Positions 1-8,211 of a stretch of DNA of 24,024 bases are shown piece by piece (position 1 is the stretch's first letter; each line of letters starts with the position of its first letter). The stretch is from CAZDGV01 sp964505195 (lineage in GTDB: Bacteria > Bacteroidota > Bacteroidia > Chitinophagales > Chitinophagaceae), in the NCBI GenBank assembly GCA_964505195.1, contig CAZDGV010000024.1, forward strand, positions 1 to 24,024, written 5' to 3'. The notes below the pieces were generated by a model, which had not been told where the DNA came from, searched no databases, and saw nothing but the letters and a program-made list of their open reading frames with translations. A program made the position numbers and the translations under genes.

Positions 1-557
1 CTTGCACAAAGCGCATTGAAAATATCATCTACCGATCCTTCGCCCTTTATTTCTTCCACCTTATCGAAATTCCGGTAGTAGTCGGCCACTACGGAAGTTT
101 TATTTCTATATTCTACTATCCGGGCGCGGATAACTTCTTCATTGGTATCGTCGCTGCGGCCACTGGTAAGTCCGCGGTTGAGCAAACGCTTCACCAGCTC
201 CTCTTCTCCTACTTGCAGAGAAAGCACCACATTGATTTCTGCATTTTTCAATTGGAGCAGTTTATCCAATGCTTCGGCCTGTGCCACGGTACGTGGAAAG
301 CCGTCGAACAGAAAACCCTGCACATGGGGGTTTGCATCCACAGCCGAGCTGATCATACCAATTACCACTGCATCGGGCACCAGCTGACCCTTGTCCATCA
401 ACGATTTTGCCTCCAGTCCCAGCGGTGTTTGTGCAGCAATTTCACTGCGCAGCAAATCTCCGGTGCTGAGATGCTTCAATCCGTATTTTGCAATGAGTCG
501 CTCGCTTTGCGTGCCTTTTCCGCTGCCGGGCGGACCAAAAAGAATCAAATTAAACAT
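1..557 (-). CDS. adk: Adenylate kinase (3' end cut by window edge)
   Basis: Adenylate kinase interconverts ATP + AMP and 2 ADP in the cytoplasm. The frame starts at ATG 557 and runs off the left edge, giving 185 visible residues; family members in this phylum are about 190 residues, so only a few are missing. The P-loop GPPGSGKGT is at residues 8-16, the AMP-binding STGDLLR at 31-37, and the DGFPRT segment at 85-90. The LID region around residues 124-160 (RLLNRGLTSGRSDD) is the short form without zinc-binding cysteines. It is transcribed away from msrB, with 170 bases between the two starts. I see no convincing promoter or Shine-Dalgarno sequence upstream. The identification is secure; the exact stop is outside the window. 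Confidence 0.96.
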   Translation of the reverse strand, partial: MFNLILFGPPGSGKGTQSERLIAKYGLKHLSTGDLLRSEIAAQTPLGLEAKSLMDKGQLVPDAVVIGMISSAVDANPHVQGFLFDGFPRTVAQAEALDKLLQLKNAEINVVLSLQVGEEELVKRLLNRGLTSGRSDDTNEEVIRARIVEYRNKTSVVADYYRNFDKVEEIKGEGSVDDIFNALCA

Positions 558-727
558 AGGGTCTGAATCTTAAAGAACTGTAAATATAGGCCTTGCCGCT
601 CAATCTGCCACAATGGTATGTAGGGTTATACGCAAAAAAGAATGGCCGCTTCAAACTTTCAATCATGCAATTTGTTAGTTTGGCAATAGCCGGTAAATGC
701 AACCGGTTTCGAAATTATAAAAGTAAA

Positions 728-1140
728 ATGAAGGTCATCAACTCCATAGCGAGTGTCAGTTTAGCACTACTGCTGCAATATTGCGGCATGGCGCAAACGC
801 AAAAAGAAAAAACCATGGAAAAGTCTGAAAACCCCGTTTATTCGCGCACCGATACAGGCAAAGTGAATTTGAGCGATGCGGAATGGAAGAAGATTCTCGG
901 CCCTGAAAAATATTATATCGCCCGCCAAAAGGGGACGGAACGCCCCTGGACCAGCAAGTTTGAGCATTTTGATGAAGTTGGTACGTATTATTGTGCCGCC
1001 TGTGGCAATGCGCTGTTTCAAAGCGATACCAAATTCGACAGCGGTTGCGGTTGGCCAAGTTTTTACCAACCGATCAGCAAAGGCGCCATCATTTATACAC
1101 CCGACAACAGCCATGGCATGGTGCGCACCGAAGTGCAGTG
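728..1140 (+). CDS. msrB: Peptide-methionine (R)-S-oxide reductase MsrB, exported, 3' end lost in assembly gap
   Basis: MsrB reduces methionine-R-sulfoxide in oxidised proteins. I chose ATG 728, not the in-frame upstream TTG at 593, because it opens with a hydrophobic signal-like segment (residues 1-22, ending ...CGMAQ). That suggests export to the periplasm or envelope; the Cys at residue 19 does not fit a clean lipobox. The fold follows: KILGPEKYYIARQKGTE, the first zinc CxxC pair (YYCAACG), the SGCGWPSF motif, and HGMVRTEV. The sequence stops after 137 codons plus the first two bases (TG) of a probable Cys codon. The second CxxC pair, the HLGHVF motif and the catalytic RYCxNS segment, roughly 40 residues, therefore lie in the gap. 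Membership is clear, but the active-site Cys cannot be confirmed here. Confidence 0.93.
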
Positions 1141-1240
1141 NNNNNNNNNNNNNNNNNNNNNNNNNNNNNNNNNNNNNNNNNNNNNNNNNNNNNNNNNNNN
1201 NNNNNNNNNNNNNNNNNNNNNNNNNNNNNNNNNNNNNNNN
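1141..1240. other. Assembly gap (100 N placeholder) with genuinely missing sequence
   Basis: Exactly 100 N. The flanking bases show no shared sequence, unlike the second gap. MsrB entering from the left lacks about 40 residues and KdsB entering from the right lacks about 60-70, so at least roughly 300 bases must be missing if both genes are intact. The 100 N is therefore a placeholder and not a measured length. Confidence 0.9.
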
Positions 1241-1792
1241 CTTCCGAAACGCATACACGCCAATATGTTCGTAATAAGTGGGTACAATCGTTTTTTCACG
1301 GTGATAAGGAATTACACTGCGTGAAAATAAAAGTGAATCGTTCCTATTCGATACAACCACTTTTACAATATTGGGATTTTCAATCTGCTTTGGATCGTCG
1401 ATCACTTTCATTAAAGATGCCACCTGAACAGCAGCGCCGCTTTCGCCCTCAAATGCTTTCAGCAATTGCGCTAAGGATGCTTTATGGAGGAATGGCTCAT
1501 CGCCCTGCACATTCAAAATGATATCAGCTTCCAGTCCCTGTGCTGCTTCTGCAATCCGATCTGTGCCGCTTTCGTGCAGGCCCTTACTCATCATTGCCAC
1601 GCCACCATGCGAGGTGATTTCTTGATAAATTAAATCGTGGTCTGTTATCACCACTACATTATCAAAAAGTCCTGTCGCAACCGTATTTTCATAAGTATGG
1701 CGAATCACTGTTTTATCTCCCAGCAGCTGCATAAGCTTGGCAGGAAAACGCGTGGCAGCGTAGCGAGCAGGTATAAGGGCAATTTTTTTCAT
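1241..1792 (-). CDS. kdsB: 3-deoxy-manno-octulosonate cytidylyltransferase (CMP-KDO synthetase), 3' end lost in assembly gap
   Basis: KdsB activates KDO with CTP to give CMP-KDO for the lipopolysaccharide inner core, so the cell makes a Gram-negative outer membrane with KDO. The start is ATG 1792; an in-frame GTG at 1810 exists but the canonical N-terminus MKKIALIPARY begins at 1792. PARYAATRFPAK (residues 8-19) is the nucleotide-binding motif, HESGTDR is at 73-79, and NVQGDEP at 94-100 carries the metal-binding Asp98. The visible 184 residues end at YEHIGVYAFRK, where the gap begins. The usual family length is about 245-255 residues, so roughly 60-70 are missing. It faces msrB tail to tail. 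The gene lies 119 bases downstream of yceI but is separated from it by a terminator, so it is probably transcribed from its own promoter, which I cannot place. Confidence 0.95.
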
Positions 1793-1853
1793 CTTTTGTA
1801 AATCATGCACGCCTGCAGGAAGAGCGTCATTGTTCGATCAATATGAACTTTCA

Positions 1854-1888
1854 ACAAAAATAAAGAGGCTGCTTCAAAAGCAGCCTCA
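1854..1888 (-). terminator. Rho-independent terminator of yceI
   Basis: Perfect 10-bp stem GAGGCTGCTT/AAGCAGCCTC (1865-1874 with 1878-1887) and a 3-base loop. Read on the minus strand it is followed by the T-rich run TTTATTTTTG. It lies 24 bases past the yceI stop and separates yceI from kdsB. Confidence 0.85.
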
Positions 1889-1911
1889 AGATTTATACGA
1901 TTGTATAGAAA

Positions 1912-2538
1912 TTAAGATTGTGCCTGATTCATTTCAAGCAGCACGGTGATTTCTACATCTTCTCCCACTACCAGTCCACCCGCTTCTACGGCACGGTTCC
2001 ATTTCAGGTTATAGTCGAACCGATTGATGGTTCCCTTTGCTTTGAAACCTGCTTTGTTTCCGCGACCGGTTTTGATGATACCCCCGAAGCTCACATCAAA
2101 TTTCACCTGCTTTGTTACATCGCGAATGGTAAGATTGCCAATCAGCTCATATTTATTACCACCCAGGGGCTTAAAACTTTTGCTTTCAAACTTCATCACA
2201 GGATACTGTTCTGCGTTGAAAAAATCATCGCCCTTTAAGTGCTTATCGCGCCCCTCATTATCGGTATTGATAGAATTTACATCTACCGTAAACTGTATTG
2301 CAGCATCACTCAAATCGGCTTTGGTATGCGTTACGCTTCCGTCGAATACTTTAAAATTGCCTTCGGTTTCGCTCACCACCATATGACTAACGGTAAACTT
2401 AACAGTAGAGTGCGCTTTATCGACAGTCCATTTGGTAGCACTCTGTACTGGTGCCGGAGCAGTTTTCGGCTTGGGAATAAAAGATGGGGTGGTTAGCATT
2501 AAGATCATAGATGCAAAGCCCAGAAAGATCGATTTCAT
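1912..2538 (-). CDS. YceI family lipocalin-like periplasmic protein
   Basis: 208 residues. An N-terminal signal segment (about residues 1-20, MILMLTTPSF core) is followed by a Pro/Ala-rich linker (KPKTAPAPV) and then a full YceI domain: WTVDKAHSTVKFTVSHMVVSETEG, a VNSINTDNEGRDKHLKGDDFFNAEQYP block, and LTIRDVTKQVKFDV. YceI proteins form a lipocalin-like barrel that binds polyisoprenoid or other amphiphilic ligands in the periplasm. The physiological role in Bacteroidota is not settled, so I do not claim a ligand. It is monocistronic here: its own terminator lies 24 bases downstream, and a divergent secreted protein starts on the other side. Start ATG 2538. Confidence 0.93.
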   Translation of the reverse strand: MKSIFLGFASMILMLTTPSFIPKPKTAPAPVQSATKWTVDKAHSTVKFTVSHMVVSETEGNFKVFDGSVTHTKADLSDAAIQFTVDVNSINTDNEGRDKHLKGDDFFNAEQYPVMKFESKSFKPLGGNKYELIGNLTIRDVTKQVKFDVSFGGIIKTGRGNKAGFKAKGTINRFDYNLKWNRAVEAGGLVVGEDVEITVLLEMNQAQS

Positions 2539-2587
2539 TTGATTGATTTTAGAATGAAAAATTAAGGTTACCCAGCGAAGGCTAAAA

Positions 2588-2595
2588 CAAACTTA
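2588..2595 (-). promoter_or_regulatory. Possible -7 element for yceI
   Basis: Minus strand TAAGTTTG matches TAnnTTTG of Bacteroidota promoters and would give a leader of about 40 bases. No TTG at 19-base spacing is seen, so this rests on one element. Confidence 0.35.
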
Positions 2596-2686
2596 TATCA
2601 ATCTGCCTTCCTTTGGTTACCGCCTGTAAAAAACATTTGGAAAGGGGGATTTGTTTTCAGAATTTCATTTTTTTAAACCATTGTAT

Positions 2687-5600
2687 ATGAGAAGATTTTT
2701 TCTATTCCTGTTTATGCTGCCCATGCTTGCAGCAGTAGCACAGGTGAAGCCCGAGCATTTTAAAAACATGAAAATCCGCAATATCGGTCCGGCAGGCATG
2801 AGCGGACGCGTAACAGCCATCGATGCGCTGTACAGCAACCCCGATATTATTTGGGTAGGCGGCGCGAGTGCCGGCATCTGGAAAACAGATAATGGCGGTG
2901 CCAACTGGAAACCACTTTTCGATGAACAACCCATCATCAACATCGGTGCGCTCAAAGTGCAGCAAAGCAATCCCGATATTATTTGGGCTGGCACCGGTGA
3001 AGGCAATCCCCGCAACTCGCTCAACCTGGGGGAAGGTATTTACAAAACCCTGGACGGCGGAAAAACATGGAAGCGCATGGGGCTTGAAAAAACCCGCAAT
3101 ATCCACCGCATTCTCATTGACCCCAATAACCCCAACATTGTATATGTAGCTGCTATTGGCAATCCTTATGGCATCCACTCCGAACGCGGCGTGTATAAAA
3201 CCACCAACGGCGGTGAAAGCTGGGAGCGCATTCTTTATACCAACGATACTACCGGCTGCGCTGAGCTCGTAATGGACCCTTCTAACCCTAATAAGCTTAT
3301 TGCCAATATGTGGCAACACCAGCGTAAGCCCTGGAACTTCAACAGCGGCGGCCCCGGCAGCGGAATTTATATTACCGTGGACGGCGGAAAAACATGGAAA
3401 AAACTGGGTAAGGAAGAAGGATTACCGGCAGATCCCATCGGCAGGTGCGGATTGGCATTTGCGCCTTCACAACCCAGTCGCGTTTACGCAAAGGTAGAAG
3501 CTACCAAAAATGGATTTTATAAGAGCGATGACGGAGGCTTCAGCTGGACGCTGGTAAACAGCAAACCCGAAGAAGTAACCGACCGCCCTTTTTACTACAA
3601 TGAAATTTATGTGGATCCGGTAAATGAAAACCGCATCTACGATATCCACTCTACCGTTACTTTGAGTGAAGACGGGGGAAAATCATTTACCACGCTCATT
3701 CCCTATAACGGCATTCACCCCGATCACCATGCATGGTGGATTCACCCTACCAACCCCAATCTCATTATTGAAGGCAACGACGGCGGTATAGGCATCAGCA
3801 AAGACCGCGGTAAAACCTGGCGCTTTGATGAGCAGCTGCCCTTCGGACAGTTTTATCATATTAACGTTGACAATGAAATGCCCTACAATGTAATGGGAGG
3901 CATGCAAGACAACGGAAGCTGGCGCGGACCTGCCTATACCTGGATCAGTGGTGGTATTCGCAACTATTATTGGGAAAGCCTCTGGGGAGGCGACGGCTTT
4001 GATGTGATGCCCGATGCCACCGATGCCAATTGGGTATATGCCATGAGCCAAGGTGGTAATGTTGGTAGATACCAAGTTGCAAATGGTCAGCGTGAAATGA
4101 TTCGTCCGCCTGCTCCGGATGCCAAAACCAAAATGCGTTTCAACTGGAACAGTGCCATTGCGCAGGATCCCTTTGATGCCAATACCATTTACTATGGCAG
4201 TCAGTTTGTAAACAAAAGCACCGACAAAGGCACCAGCTGGAGCATCATATCGCCCGACCTCACAACGAATAATCCTGAGCAGCAGAAAGAAGAAACCGGC
4301 GGACTAACACTTGACATCACCGGAGCGGAAAATCATAATACCATCATGGCCATCGCCCCCTCACCCAAAAAGCAAGGTGTGATATGGGTGGGTACCGATG
4401 ATGGGAACGTTCAGCTTACGCAGGATGGTGGCAAAACATGGACAAACTTCCGCGGCAAGATCAACGGCATGAACACCGGTGCTTGGATTACACAGGTGCA
4501 TGCAAGCAGATACAACGAAGCAGAAGCATTTGTGGTGGCCAACGATTACCGTCGCGGAGATTTCAGCATTACCATTTTCCGCACCCGTGATTATGGAAAA
4601 ACCTGGGAGAACATGCTTGCCAACAAAGGACTTCGCGGTTATGCACTTTGCATGATACAAGATCCCGTTGAACCCAACTTGATTTTTGTTGGTACAGAAC
4701 ACGGACTATGGGTGAGCTTCGACAACGCAAAGAGCTTTGCGCAGTGGAAGAATGACTATCCTTCTGTTTCAACCTACGATATGGCGATTCAAGAGCGCGA
4801 AGCAGATTTGGCCATTGCAACTTTTGGGCGTGCTATTTGGGTATTGGATGATATCCGTCCACTTCGCGCAGCGGCGAAAAATAATGGCTCAGTGCCCACC
4901 AAAAAAATCACTGCCATCGAACCGCCCGAAGCCATCATGGCACAGTACCGCAATGCCCCGGGTTATGAATGGAGTACCTGGGGATTGTATGAAGGTGAAA
5001 ACAGAAGACGCGGCGCAATGCTCTCGTATTTTGTTAAGCCAGAGGGAAGCACAAAAGCTGATAGCGCGACGGTAAGAATTTATGATGAACAGAACAATCA
5101 AATACGTACCCTGCGTACCAAAGCAGAAGAAGGTATGAACCGTTTCTGGTGGGGTTTTGAAACAAAGGGCACCCGACAGCCGGGGCAACCCAAGCCACGC
5201 CCCAATGCACCCGAACAAGGTGGCGGCATGCAGGTGTTTCCGGGTACGTATAAAGTGGTGATCAGTTTGGGCAAAGAAGCAGACTCCGTAATGCTTACTG
5301 TAAAAGACGATCCACGCATCAGCACTAAAAAAGAAGTGTATGAAGCAAAGAAAAAAATGCTGACACGCTTACAAAGCAGTGCAGATAAACTTACTGCTGC
5401 CATTGATCGCATTACCGATGCTGAAGAAACACTCACCAAGCTTGAAGCTACCCTTCGCGGTGCAGAAGGAAAAGATGCAGATACCTTACGCAAAGCTGCT
5501 ACCAACCTGCGCACTGAAATCAAAAAATTGCGCGAACCCATTTTTGGTCGCAGTGCAGAAGGACGTCAAGGTATCACGCGTTTTGCTGATCGCACTACTA

Positions 5601-5797
5601 CCACTGCGTTGCAAACAGCACGCATGGAAATTATGGGTAAGATCGCCGCTCCTACTTCGCAAACAGAGCGACTTGTGCAGGAAGCAGAAGGAGAAGTGGA
5701 AAATAGCGTTAAAACCATCGATGCGTTTTTTGCAGGACAGTGGGCTGAATTCAGAAAACTGGCAGAAGCGAATCCGGTGAAGCTGTTCAAGAACTAA
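2687..5797 (+). CDS. Secreted BNR/sortilin-like beta-propeller protein with C-terminal Ig-like and coiled-coil region
   Basis: 1036 residues from ATG 2687; the in-frame upstream start at 2651 would place a non-signal extension before MRRFFLFLFMLPMLAAVAQ, a good Sec signal peptide. At least ten Asp-box/BNR units (pattern S/T-x-D-x-G-x-x-W) are visible, for example KTDNGGANW near residue 66, KTLDGGKTW near 120, KTTNGGESW, ITVDGGKTW, KSDDGGFSW, LTQDGGKTW and RTRDYGKTW. They span to about residue 715 (GRAIWVLDDI) and fit a VPS10/sortilin-type or twin propeller. A FlgD-Ig-like segment follows (about 793-868, TVRIYDEQNNQIRTL ... GTYKVVISL), then a helical, probably coiled-coil stretch (about 880-950). 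Databases often call such proteins 'glycosyl hydrolase', but no catalytic residues can be assigned, and I would not claim enzymatic activity. No type IX secretion sorting domain is seen at the C-terminus. A terminator follows 22 bases after the stop. Confidence 0.9.
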   Translation: MRRFFLFLFMLPMLAAVAQVKPEHFKNMKIRNIGPAGMSGRVTAIDALYSNPDIIWVGGASAGIWKTDNGGANWKPLFDEQPIINIGALKVQQSNPDIIWAGTGEGNPRNSLNLGEGIYKTLDGGKTWKRMGLEKTRNIHRILIDPNNPNIVYVAAIGNPYGIHSERGVYKTTNGGESWERILYTNDTTGCAELVMDPSNPNKLIANMWQHQRKPWNFNSGGPGSGIYITVDGGKTWKKLGKEEGLPADPIGRCGLAFAPSQPSRVYAKVEATKNGFYKSDDGGFSWTLVNSKPEEVTDRPFYYNEIYVDPVNENRIYDIHSTVTLSEDGGKSFTTLIPYNGIHPDHHAWWIHPTNPNLIIEGNDGGIGISKDRGKTWRFDEQLPFGQFYHINVDNEMPYNVMGGMQDNGSWRGPAYTWISGGIRNYYWESLWGGDGFDVMPDATDANWVYAMSQGGNVGRYQVANGQREMIRPPAPDAKTKMRFNWNSAIAQDPFDANTIYYGSQFVNKSTDKGTSWSIISPDLTTNNPEQQKEETGGLTLDITGAENHNTIMAIAPSPKKQGVIWVGTDDGNVQLTQDGGKTWTNFRGKINGMNTGAWITQVHASRYNEAEAFVVANDYRRGDFSITIFRTRDYGKTWENMLANKGLRGYALCMIQDPVEPNLIFVGTEHGLWVSFDNAKSFAQWKNDYPSVSTYDMAIQEREADLAIATFGRAIWVLDDIRPLRAAAKNNGSVPTKKITAIEPPEAIMAQYRNAPGYEWSTWGLYEGENRRRGAMLSYFVKPEGSTKADSATVRIYDEQNNQIRTLRTKAEEGMNRFWWGFETKGTRQPGQPKPRPNAPEQGGGMQVFPGTYKVVISLGKEADSVMLTVKDDPRISTKKEVYEAKKKMLTRLQSSADKLTAAIDRITDAEETLTKLEATLRGAEGKDADTLRKAATNLRTEIKKLREPIFGRSAEGRQGITRFADRTTTTALQTARMEIMGKIAAPTSQTERLVQEAEGEVENSVKTIDAFFAGQWAEFRKLAEANPVKLFKN

Positions 5798-5819
5798 ACG
5801 CTTTAACTATTGAAACTTC

Positions 5820-5848
5820 AAAGGCCATCTTTTCAGATGGCCTTTTTT
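5820..5848 (+). terminator. Rho-independent terminator of the BNR protein gene
   Basis: Perfect 11-bp stem AAAGGCCATCT/AGATGGCCTTT with a TTTC loop, ending in six T on the plus strand. It lies 22 bases after the stop codon. Confidence 0.9.
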
Positions 5849-5854
5849 AATGCG

Positions 5855-5885
5855 CAAAAAAGGCGGCGCCATCGGCGCCGCCTTT
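5855..5885 (-). terminator. Rho-independent terminator of katG
   Basis: Perfect 12-bp GC-rich stem AAAGGCGGCGCC/GGCGCCGCCTTT (5859-5870 with 5874-5885) and a 3-base loop. Read on the minus strand it ends in six T. It lies 17 bases beyond the katG stop and back to back with the plus-strand terminator. Confidence 0.9.
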
Positions 5886-5902
5886 CAATGATTCATTTTC
5901 AT

Positions 5903-8143
5903 TTAGCTATGCAGATCAAACCTGTCGAGGTTCATTACCTTATTCCATGCAGCAACAAAATCGTGCACGAATTTAGTATGACCATCTGCACAGGCATACA
6001 CTTCTGCAATAGCGCGCAGCTCTGTATTGCTTCCGAAGATCAGATCAGCACGGGTGCCAGTCCACTTGAGGTCGCCTGTATGACGATCGCGACCTTCAAA
6101 CAAATCTTCCATTTCTGAAACAGGCTTCCAGGTGGTTCCCAGATCCAGCACATTTACAAAGAAATCGTTGCTCAACACGCCGGTACGCTTGGTAAACACA
6201 CCATGCTTTGAACCATCCCAGTTGGCACCTAATACGCGCATACCACCTACCAGGGCGGTCATTTCAGGAGCCATTAAGCTCAGCAACTGAGCCTTATCAA
6301 TCAGCATATCCTCTGCCATGGCAGCACAACGGTGTCCATTGGCGTAATTGCGGAAGCCATCTGCTTTGGGCTCCAGTACTGCAAAGCTCTCCACATCGGT
6401 TTGTTCCTGCGATGCATCGTTACGACCGGGCGTAAATGAAACACTCACTTTAACACCGGCATCATGCGCTGCTTTTTCAACCGCTGCAGTACCTGCCAGT
6501 ACGATTAAGTCGGCAAGTGATACTTTTTTATTTCCTTTCTGTGCACTGTTGAATTCCTTTTGAATGCTTTCAAGCACACTCAACACTTTACTTAACTGTG
6601 CGGGATTGTTCGATTCCCAGAATTTTTGAGGTGCCAGGCGAATACGTGCACCGTTGGCTCCACCGCGCTTATCGCTGTTGCGATAAGTTGCTGCAGAAGC
6701 CCAGGCAGTTGTAACCAGCTCAGCAATGCTGAGTCCGCTAGCAAGTATTTTACCCTTGAGTGCGGCAACATCATCGTGATTAATTACTTCAAAATCAACT
6801 GCAGGAATAGGATCTTGCCAAATCAACGCTTCAGAAGGCACTTCTGCACCAAGATAGCGTGCGCGCGGTCCCATATCACGATGCGTGAGCTTAAACCAAG
6901 CGCGGGCAAAAGCATCTTCAAATGCAGCCGGATTTTCGTAAAAATGGCGGGATACTTTTTCATAAGCGGGGTCAAAGCGCAAAGACAAATCCGTTGTAAG
7001 CATAAAGGGTTTATGCAACTTTCCTGCCACATGCGCATCGGGGATGGTTGCTTCTGCATTCTTTGCTACCCACTGCTGTGCTCCGGCCGGACTCTTCGTA
7101 AGCTCCCACTCGTATTCAAAAAGATTTTTAAAATATTCATGTCCCCATTTTGCAGGCGTGCTGGTCCATGCACCTTCCAAACCGCTGGTAATAGTATCTT
7201 CTGCATTGCCCTTCCCAAAGGAATTGCTCCAGCCCATGCTCATTTCCTGCATGGCTGCACCAGCCGGTTCGCGACCAACATATTTGGTGGGGTCAGCAGC
7301 ACCATGGGTTTTTCCGAAAGTGTGTCCGCCTGCAATCAATGCCACGGTTTCTTCATCGTTCATCGCCATGCGGGCAAAAGTTTCGCGAATATCGCGTGCA
7401 GCTGCAAGTGGATCGGGATTGCCGTTGGGACCTTCAGGGTTTACATAAATCAAACCCATCTGCACCGCACCGAGCGGATTTTCGAGCTCGCGGTTGCCGG
7501 TGTAGCGCTGATCTCCCAGCCACTCACTTTCAGAACCCCAGTAAATATCTTCTTCAGGCTCCCATACATCTTCACGACCACCTGCAAAACCAAAGGTTTT
7601 GAAGCCCATGCTTTCCAGCGCCACATTGCCGGCAAGAATCATCAGATCGGCCCAGCTTAAGCTTTTACCGTATTTCTGTTTAATCGGCCAAAGCAACAAG
7701 CGTGCCTTATCGAGATTGGCATTATCTGGCCAGCTGTTCAGGGGCGCAAAACGCTGTGTTCCAGCTCCGGCACCGCCTCTGCCGTCGGCAATGCGATACG
7801 TTCCGGCACTATGCCATGCCATACGAATCATAAAAGGCCCGTAATGACCATAATCGGCCGGCCACCAATCTTGTGATTGGGTCATCAATGCCTCTAAATC
7901 CTTTTTTACAGCTGCCAGGTCAAGCTTTTTAAACGCTTCTGCATAATTGAAATCAGGATCCATGGGATTGCTGCGCTCAGAGTGCTGGCGCAGAATGTGG
8001 AGCTTGATTTGGTTAGGCCACCAATCGCGGTTAGCAGGCCCGGAGCCCGCAGCGCCTTTTTTCATGCTTCCGTTGTGGAAGGGGCATTTGCTAATGTCGT
8101 TTACGTTGTACGAAACATTGCCTGATGATGTGTTTTTATCCAT
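5903..8143 (-). CDS. katG: Catalase-peroxidase KatG
   Basis: Bifunctional haem enzyme that disproportionates hydrogen peroxide and acts as a peroxidase; cytoplasmic, with no signal peptide. 746 residues, the normal length for the two-domain family. The distal haem side has MIRMAWHSAGTYR with Arg107, Trp110 and His111; the proximal ligand is His274 in AGGHTFGKTHG. Tyr233 (QMGLIYVNPEG) and Met259 (FARMAMNDEE) sit where they would complete the Met-Tyr-Trp crosslink with Trp110 that gives catalase activity, and the 26-residue Tyr-Met spacing matches the M. tuberculosis enzyme. The C-terminal half is the usual degenerate duplicated domain. Start ATG 8143. No peroxide-responsive regulator gene is adjacent. 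Identification is certain by motif content. Confidence 0.98.
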   Translation of the reverse strand: MDKNTSSGNVSYNVNDISKCPFHNGSMKKGAAGSGPANRDWWPNQIKLHILRQHSERSNPMDPDFNYAEAFKKLDLAAVKKDLEALMTQSQDWWPADYGHYGPFMIRMAWHSAGTYRIADGRGGAGAGTQRFAPLNSWPDNANLDKARLLLWPIKQKYGKSLSWADLMILAGNVALESMGFKTFGFAGGREDVWEPEEDIYWGSESEWLGDQRYTGNRELENPLGAVQMGLIYVNPEGPNGNPDPLAAARDIRETFARMAMNDEETVALIAGGHTFGKTHGAADPTKYVGREPAGAAMQEMSMGWSNSFGKGNAEDTITSGLEGAWTSTPAKWGHEYFKNLFEYEWELTKSPAGAQQWVAKNAEATIPDAHVAGKLHKPFMLTTDLSLRFDPAYEKVSRHFYENPAAFEDAFARAWFKLTHRDMGPRARYLGAEVPSEALIWQDPIPAVDFEVINHDDVAALKGKILASGLSIAELVTTAWASAATYRNSDKRGGANGARIRLAPQKFWESNNPAQLSKVLSVLESIQKEFNSAQKGNKKVSLADLIVLAGTAAVEKAAHDAGVKVSVSFTPGRNDASQEQTDVESFAVLEPKADGFRNYANGHRCAAMAEDMLIDKAQLLSLMAPEMTALVGGMRVLGANWDGSKHGVFTKRTGVLSNDFFVNVLDLGTTWKPVSEMEDLFEGRDRHTGDLKWTGTRADLIFGSNTELRAIAEVYACADGHTKFVHDFVAAWNKVMNLDRFDLHS

Positions 8144-8171
8144 ATAGCGCGTTTTTTATTCTTGTGGGGTG

Positions 8172-8179
8172 CAAAGATA
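8172..8179 (-). promoter_or_regulatory. Possible -7 element for katG
   Basis: Minus strand TATCTTTG matches TAnnTTTG, 28 bases before the katG ATG. No TTG at the expected 19-base spacing, so only one half of the promoter is supported. Confidence 0.4.
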
Positions 8180-8211
8180 CAATCCTATTCAATGGTGGAG
8201 GATGATACAGG

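Noticed and set aside
593..727. Upstream extension of msrB starting at TTG 593
   Set aside because: Non-conserved, lacks a signal-like start and overlaps the probable promoter region; ATG 728 gives a clean signal peptide.
767..1810. One 347-residue minus-strand frame running across the first gap
   Set aside because: Only 1241-1792 is KdsB. The part beyond the N run is the antisense of msrB, and GTG 1810 is not the natural start.
3040..3400. Near-identical DNA repeats (GACGGCGGAAAAACATGGAA) in the BNR gene as mobile or CRISPR-like repeats
   Set aside because: They encode the recurring DGGKTW part of Asp-boxes inside one open frame; irregular spacing follows protein repeats.
6626..7660. 344-residue plus-strand open frame opposite katG
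   Set aside because: Antisense shadow of a strongly coding gene, with Cys/Phe-rich low-quality composition and no recognisable domain.
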